Shown here piece after piece: positions 59,119 to 64,000 of a DNA stretch of 64,000 nucleotides. Under the pieces are notes generated by a model. That model had not been told where the DNA came from. It did no database searches and was given only the letters and a program-made list of their open reading frames with translations. The DNA comes from Mangrovimonas cancribranchiae (GTDB lineage: Bacteria > Bacteroidota > Bacteroidia > Flavobacteriales > Flavobacteriaceae): assembly GCF_037126245.1 (NCBI RefSeq), contig NZ_CP136925.1, positions 481,001 through 545,000 on the forward strand, read 5' to 3'. The translations under genes and the position numbers were made by a program. Each line of letters begins with the position of its first letter. The first letter of the stretch is position 1.

Positions 59119-59162
59119 TTAAATAAATCTTAATAAGGTATCGTTATTATAATATATGTATA

Positions 59163-59170
59163 TAAATTTG
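59163..59170 (+). promoter_or_regulatory. candidate -7 element for the putative porin gene
   Basis: TAAATTTG matches TAnnTTTG and lies 19 bp before the ATG at 59190. The -33 region is poor. Confidence 0.5.
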
Positions 59171-59189
59171 CAAGGTCTAAAAAATAATT

Positions 59190-61154
59190 ATGAAGAAGCT
59201 TTTTTTGGCAGTTTTTTTAATATCGGTAGTTCATTTAGGATATTCTCAAAACAGACCTATCCTTTCTAAAGATAAAGATGCTACAGGGAATAATAGATTG
59301 GGTGAAAACAATCAGTACTCTACTAAAAGTACGAGTAATGAAAATATAAAAAATGAAGATGCCAAAATCGAGGACTATCTCATAATATCTAAAGAGAGAG
59401 ATACCACAATAGTAGATACCACATTAACCATTTTAAAAGAGTATAAATTTAATTACCTACGAAAAGATAATTATGGTCTATTGCCTTTTTCCAATGTTGG
59501 ACAGTCCTACAACACCTTAGTATATCATTTTAATGATACTAATTTAATGCCACTATTTGGAGCAAGAGCACGTCATTTTAATTATATGGAAATAGACGAT
59601 ATTAATTATTATCGTGTGCCAACGCCACTTACCGAACTTTATTTTAAAACAGCTTTCGAACAAGGACAACAATTAGATGCATTTTTTACCGTAAATACAT
59701 CTGAGCAATTAAATATGTCCATAGCTTATAAAGGAGTTAGGTCCTTAGGGAAATATCAAAACATACTTACAAGTACAGGGAATTTTAGATTTACCACTAG
59801 TTACAATACTAAAAATAACAGATACGTTGCCAATGCACATATTGTAATGCAGGACTTATTAAATAACGAAAACGGAGGGATAACCGATAGCAATGTGCCT
59901 TATTTCGAATCTGGAGATCCCGAGTTTAAAGATCGTGCTGTTTTAGAAGTGAATTTTGAAGATGCCGAGAATATATTAAAAGGAAAACGCTTTCATTTAG
60001 ATCATAGTTTTAAACTAATTCAAAAAGACTCCACATCTAGTAACCAATTAGCTTTAGGGCATATTATTTCTTTTGAAGATAAATATTACGAATACAATCA
60101 AACAAGGCAGAACGATTACTTTGGCGAAGCCTTTCAAGGCACCAATTTAAGAGATCGGGTGACACTTGAGAATTTTTACAATCAAGTTTATGCTAAATAT
60201 GAAAACAAAACATTAGGAGAAGCCACCTTTAATGTTGCCCATAATAATTACAATTATGGCTACGATAAAGTAACCTTTATAAGCAACCAATATATAAGCA
60301 ACCGTTTAAAAGGCGATGTTGTATCATTAGGAGGTACATACAAAAATACAATTGGGGCTTTTAATGTAGAAGGAAACTTTGGGTTAAATATCTCAGGCGA
60401 TTTCGATGGTAATTATATAAGCGGAAAAGCTTCATATAATGTAACCAAAGATATCGGGTTGTCGGCAATGATTACCCATAGCTCTAAAGCACCAAATTAT
60501 AATTATCAATTATACCAAAGTGTTTACGAAAACTATAATTGGCAATCAAACTTTAATAACACAGAAACCCAACAACTAACCTTTGCATTACAGTCTAACA
60601 AAATAGCTAATGTCTCAGTCGATTTAATTACAATAAACGATTATCTATATTTTAAAAAAGATGAAAGCTTAGGTTTAGTCAAACCTTTTCAAAACGATGC
60701 GTCTGTAAATTACTTAAAAGTTAATTTAGAAAAAGAGTTTACGCTAGGCAAGTTTTCTTTAATGAATACAATGACCTATCAAAACGTTAAAGATGATAAC
60801 CAAGTTTTTAATGTGCCAGAGCTAGTAACAAGAAACACTTTATACTATTCCAATCACTTTTTTAAACGCGCCTTGTTTTTGCAAACAGGAGTAACCCTTA
60901 GATATTTTACCAGTTATAACATGAATGCCTACGATCCACTTTTAGCCGAGTTTTATGTGCAAAACGATCGAGAATATGGCGATTTCCCCAGATTAGACTT
61001 CTTTATAAATGCTAAAGTGCAACAAGCAAGAATTTTTTTAAAAGCAGAGCATTTTAATTCAGCATGGACAGGATACGATTTTTATTCTGCTCCAAACCAT
61101 CCTTACAGAGACTTTGTAGTTAGGTTTGGTATCGTCTGGAACTTCTTTCTATAA
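59190..61154 (+). CDS. putative outer-membrane porin (Porin_10-like)
   Basis: 654 residues with a signal peptide ending LGYSQ (about residue 20). There is a low-complexity linker to about residue 60, then a long beta-strand-rich barrel with many alternating aromatic strands (for example FNYNRL-type and YDFYSAPNHPYRDFVVRFG at the end). It closes in IVWNFFL with an aromatic C-terminus. This agrees with the flavobacterial putative porin family. The substrate is unknown. The gene stands alone, 71 bp from divergent rnhB and upstream of the rRNA operon. Confidence 0.78.
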   Translation: MKKLFLAVFLISVVHLGYSQNRPILSKDKDATGNNRLGENNQYSTKSTSNENIKNEDAKIEDYLIISKERDTTIVDTTLTILKEYKFNYLRKDNYGLLPFSNVGQSYNTLVYHFNDTNLMPLFGARARHFNYMEIDDINYYRVPTPLTELYFKTAFEQGQQLDAFFTVNTSEQLNMSIAYKGVRSLGKYQNILTSTGNFRFTTSYNTKNNRYVANAHIVMQDLLNNENGGITDSNVPYFESGDPEFKDRAVLEVNFEDAENILKGKRFHLDHSFKLIQKDSTSSNQLALGHIISFEDKYYEYNQTRQNDYFGEAFQGTNLRDRVTLENFYNQVYAKYENKTLGEATFNVAHNNYNYGYDKVTFISNQYISNRLKGDVVSLGGTYKNTIGAFNVEGNFGLNISGDFDGNYISGKASYNVTKDIGLSAMITHSSKAPNYNYQLYQSVYENYNWQSNFNNTETQQLTFALQSNKIANVSVDLITINDYLYFKKDESLGLVKPFQNDASVNYLKVNLEKEFTLGKFSLMNTMTYQNVKDDNQVFNVPELVTRNTLYYSNHFFKRALFLQTGVTLRYFTSYNMNAYDPLLAEFYVQNDREYGDFPRLDFFINAKVQQARIFLKAEHFNSAWTGYDFYSAPNHPYRDFVVRFGIVWNFFL

Positions 61155-61225
61155 TATATATAAAGATAAGTTTCATACAAGATTCGTAAATACCAATACA
61201 ATAATCATAACTCATCATTCAATAT

Positions 61226-61332
61226 GGGCGTTCCCCTTCTCAAAGATCGGGTCGGGCTGTTCGCTATATCTTTTTTGTTATAACTAACAAAGTCGAGAAA
61301 CAAAAAAGGATGCCACTTCCATCCCTAACGCA
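61226..61332 (+). repeat. multi-hairpin structured repeat of flavobacterial type
   Basis: Closing stem GCGTT (61228-61232) with AACGC (61327-61331) encloses three hairpins: AAAGAT/ATCTTT (61242-61247, 61268-61273), TTTGTTA/TAACAAA (61274-61280, 61285-61291; 7 bp, loop taac) and GGATG/CATCC (61308-61312, 61320-61324). The opening GGGCGTT and the end CCCTAACGC recall a sequence I know as dispersed in flavobacterial genomes, possibly a non-coding RNA or repeat family. I cannot name it with certainty. Confidence 0.55.
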
Positions 61333-61583
61333 TTTAGTGTTTAATTATAATATACCATAAGTATAATCTACTATAATATATAAAAAGTACAAAAGGGTAG
61401 AGCAGTAGTTATACTATATATGTATACTAGTTCAGGATGCTTTATTTGCGGTCTGCTTCCACATCAAACATCAAAAAACAAAATAATTTGTGTGGTAATA
61501 AAAAAAGATTTACTTTTAATGTCTTGTTTTTTAAGCTGGTAGATTTTAATTAAAAAAAAACTTCAAAAAAAGGTCGAAAAAAA

Positions 61584-61616
61584 TTTGTTTAGAAGAGAAG
61601 GAAGGTTGTATATTTG
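61584..61616 (+). promoter_or_regulatory. rRNA operon promoter P1
   Basis: TTTG (61584-61587), a 21-bp spacer and TATATTTG (61609-61616), followed by GCACCC. An A-tract block TTAAAAAAAAACTTCAAAAA (61550-61569) lies upstream, like an UP element. Confidence 0.8.
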
Positions 61617-61712
61617 CACCCTCGAAAACGCCACTAGTAGTGGTTAAAAAACGAGACGTTCTTTAAAAAATATACGGCACGAAAAAAAATTAAAAAAAAA
61701 CTTCAAAAAGTT

Positions 61713-61742
61713 TTTGTAAATTAAAAAAGGGTTGTATATTTG
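61713..61742 (+). promoter_or_regulatory. rRNA operon promoter P2
   Basis: TTTG (61713-61716), an 18-bp spacer and TATATTTG (61735-61742), followed by the same GCACCC. The identical 20-bp A-tract block occurs at 61690-61709. P2 lies 126 bp after P1 (core to core). Confidence 0.85.
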
Positions 61743-61839
61743 CACCCGCTTTGCGAAACAAGGCGATAAAGAAAAGAAAAAACGTTCATTAAAATATTGA
61801 ATTGACAGCGTAAGAAATAGTTTGGAAACGGATTATTTC

Positions 61840-61893
61840 AACAACGAGAGAACAAACCATTTTGAGTCCTTTTAGAATACTTATTCAAAGTTG
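61840..61893 (+). other. 16S leader arm of the rRNA processing stem
   Basis: Bases 61840-61859 pair with 63479-63498 (17 of 20 as perfect or G-U pairs by hand alignment), and 61881-61893 pair with 63451-63462 with one bulge. The two helices bracket the 16S gene as in RNase III processing stalks. Confidence 0.7.
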
Positions 61894-61913
61894 TTAAAAT
61901 TATTTAAGATTTA

Positions 61914-63441
<1,528 letters not shown>

Positions 63442-63450
63442 AGAGAAAGA

Positions 63451-63498
63451 CGACTTGAATAAACAAGAGGTTAAAACTTGGTTAGTTCTCTTGCTGTT
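63451..63498 (+). other. 16S trailer arm of the rRNA processing stem
   Basis: 63479-63498 (beginning TGGTTAGTTCTC) is complementary to the leader at 61840-61859, and 63451-63462 to 61881-61893. Together they close the 16S precursor loop. Confidence 0.7.
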
Positions 63499-63520
63499 AA
63501 TTTAAAGATCTATATAGCAC

Positions 63521-63594
63521 AGTCTCATAGCTCAGCTGGTTAGAGCGCTACACTGATAATGTAGAGGTCGGCAGTTCGAGTCTGCCTGAGACTA
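63521..63594 (+). tRNA. tRNA-Ile (GAT)
   Basis: Cloverleaf checked by hand: acceptor AGTCTCA/TGAGACT (7 perfect pairs), D arm GCTC/GAGC, anticodon arm CTACA-CTGATAA-TGTAG with anticodon GAT, T arm GGCAG-TTCGAGT-CTGCC, discriminator A. CCA is not encoded. It lies in the 16S-23S spacer, the usual place. Confidence 0.97.
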
Positions 63595-63622
63595 CTAAAT
63601 GGAAATTTTAGAGGTTGAGCAC

Positions 63623-63679
63623 CAGTTTACAGTACACAGTTTACGGTACGCAGTAACTGATTACTGAATACTGATACTG
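63623..63679. repeat. heptamer-repeat array between the two spacer tRNAs
   Basis: Five consecutive 7-bp units CAGTTTA, CAGTACA, CAGTTTA, CGGTACG, CAGTAAC (63623-63657) are followed by ATTACTG, AATACTG and ATACTG (63660-63679), which read as the reverse-complement theme of CAGTAAT and CAGTATT. The design matches the array at 39553-39644. Function unknown. Confidence 0.65.
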
Positions 63680-63694
63680 CTGACTTAAAAATTG

Positions 63695-63768
63695 GGGGGA
63701 TTAGCTCAGCTGGCTAGAGCGCCTGCCTTGCACGCAGGAGGTCATCGGTTCGACTCCGATATTCTCCA
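63695..63768 (+). tRNA. tRNA-Ala (TGC)
   Basis: Acceptor GGGGGAT/ATTCTCC (with two G-T pairs), D arm GCTC/GAGC, anticodon arm CCTGC-CTTGCAC-GCAGG with anticodon TGC, T arm ATCGG-TTCGACT-CCGAT, discriminator A. CCA is not encoded. Confidence 0.97.
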
Positions 63769-63946
63769 CAAGAAATTAATAATTAATAATTATTAATTGT
63801 AAAGTTCATTGACATATTGGAAAAGATACATGAAACGATAATCAAATTAAATTTTGATTGTTGGGAAATTATTGTAACGAGCAATAATTAACGATTTGAT
63901 ATAATATTTATATTAAATATAAACTCATTAAAAAGACAAAAAGTAC

Positions 63947-64000
63947 AATAAGCTAAATAAGGGCGTATGGGGGATGCCTAGGCTCTCAGAGGCGAAGAAG
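63947..64000 (+). rRNA. rrl: 23S ribosomal RNA, 5' end only
   Basis: GGGGGATGCCTAGGCTCTCA followed by GAGGCGAAGAAG is the conserved 23S 5' domain (E. coli has GGTGGATGCC then GAGGCGATGAAG). The start is set by counting 25 bases back from GGATGCC and is approximate. The gene continues past the window. Confidence 0.93.

Larger units (their letters stand above)
61155..61913 (+). other. non-coding region between the porin gene and 16S rRNA
   Basis: No convincing gene is seen here. Left to right it holds a multi-hairpin repeat (61226-61332), about 200 bp of plain AT-rich sequence, two rRNA promoters (cores at 61609-61616 and 61735-61742) and the 16S leader with its processing stem. Confidence 0.7.

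Noticed and set aside
61436..61463. Second degraded copy of the structured repeat (GGATGC...GCTTCCAC)
   Set aside because: Similarity is limited to a few bases and no closing stem is present.

Overview
This is AT-rich chromosomal DNA from a member of the Bacteroidota, almost certainly the family Flavobacteriaceae. Several things support that. Promoters of the TTTG-N19-TAnnTTTG type precede several genes, including both rRNA promoters. Ribosomal-protein genes start after A-rich leaders without Shine-Dalgarno sequences. There is a SusC/SusD pair and a protein with a type IX secretion C-terminal domain. The gene order rplQ-carA-eno-gltA and the 16S sequence (anti-SD end ACCTCCTTTCT) also fit. 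Genus cannot be fixed from the sequence alone.

Layout. 1-5699 (minus) is most of a giant alpha-2-macroglobulin-like protein whose C-terminus lies outside the window. 5842-16614 is a mixed housekeeping stretch: a TPR protein, mpl, a lipoprotein, a small membrane-protein/HTH-regulator pair behind two perfect tandem dyads, a PaiB-like protein, radC, a deacetylase-like protein, a HAD phosphatase, a secreted protein, rarA, a rhomboid protease and rlmB. 16682-23160 (minus) is a four-gene SusC/SusD outer-membrane uptake operon that carries two extra lipoproteins and no enzymes. 23281-24984 (minus) is an Omp85-type protein.

25154-42438 is the long str/S10/spc/alpha ribosomal-protein supercluster (rpsL through rplQ, with fusA, secY, infA, rpmJ and rpoA). 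It is nearly gapless except at four places: a structured, terminator-bearing spacer between rpsJ and rplC; a heptamer-repeat palindrome between rpsM and rpsK; a terminator overlapped by a new promoter between rpsK and rpsD; and a spacer before rpoA. These are the likely control points. carA, eno and gltA follow, each ended by a strong intrinsic terminator. Then come an amidinotransferase-fold hydrolase, a hybrid histidine kinase, lysS, a tiny YqaE/Pmp3 protein, lipB, a T9SS-exported protein, a nucleoid-associated protein, two lipoproteins, rnhB and a putative porin.

The right end is an rRNA operon: about 760 bp of non-coding DNA with a multi-hairpin repeat and two rRNA promoters, then 16S rRNA, tRNA-Ile(GAT), a second heptamer-repeat array, tRNA-Ala(TGC) and the first bases of 23S rRNA.

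No prophage, insertion sequence or CRISPR array was found. The most interesting signals are non-coding: two heptamer-repeat palindromes inside translation operons, the multi-hairpin element at 61226-61332, the rpsJ-rplC attenuator-like element, the tandem dyads before the small regulator module, and a LytTR-like direct repeat before a lipoprotein gene.
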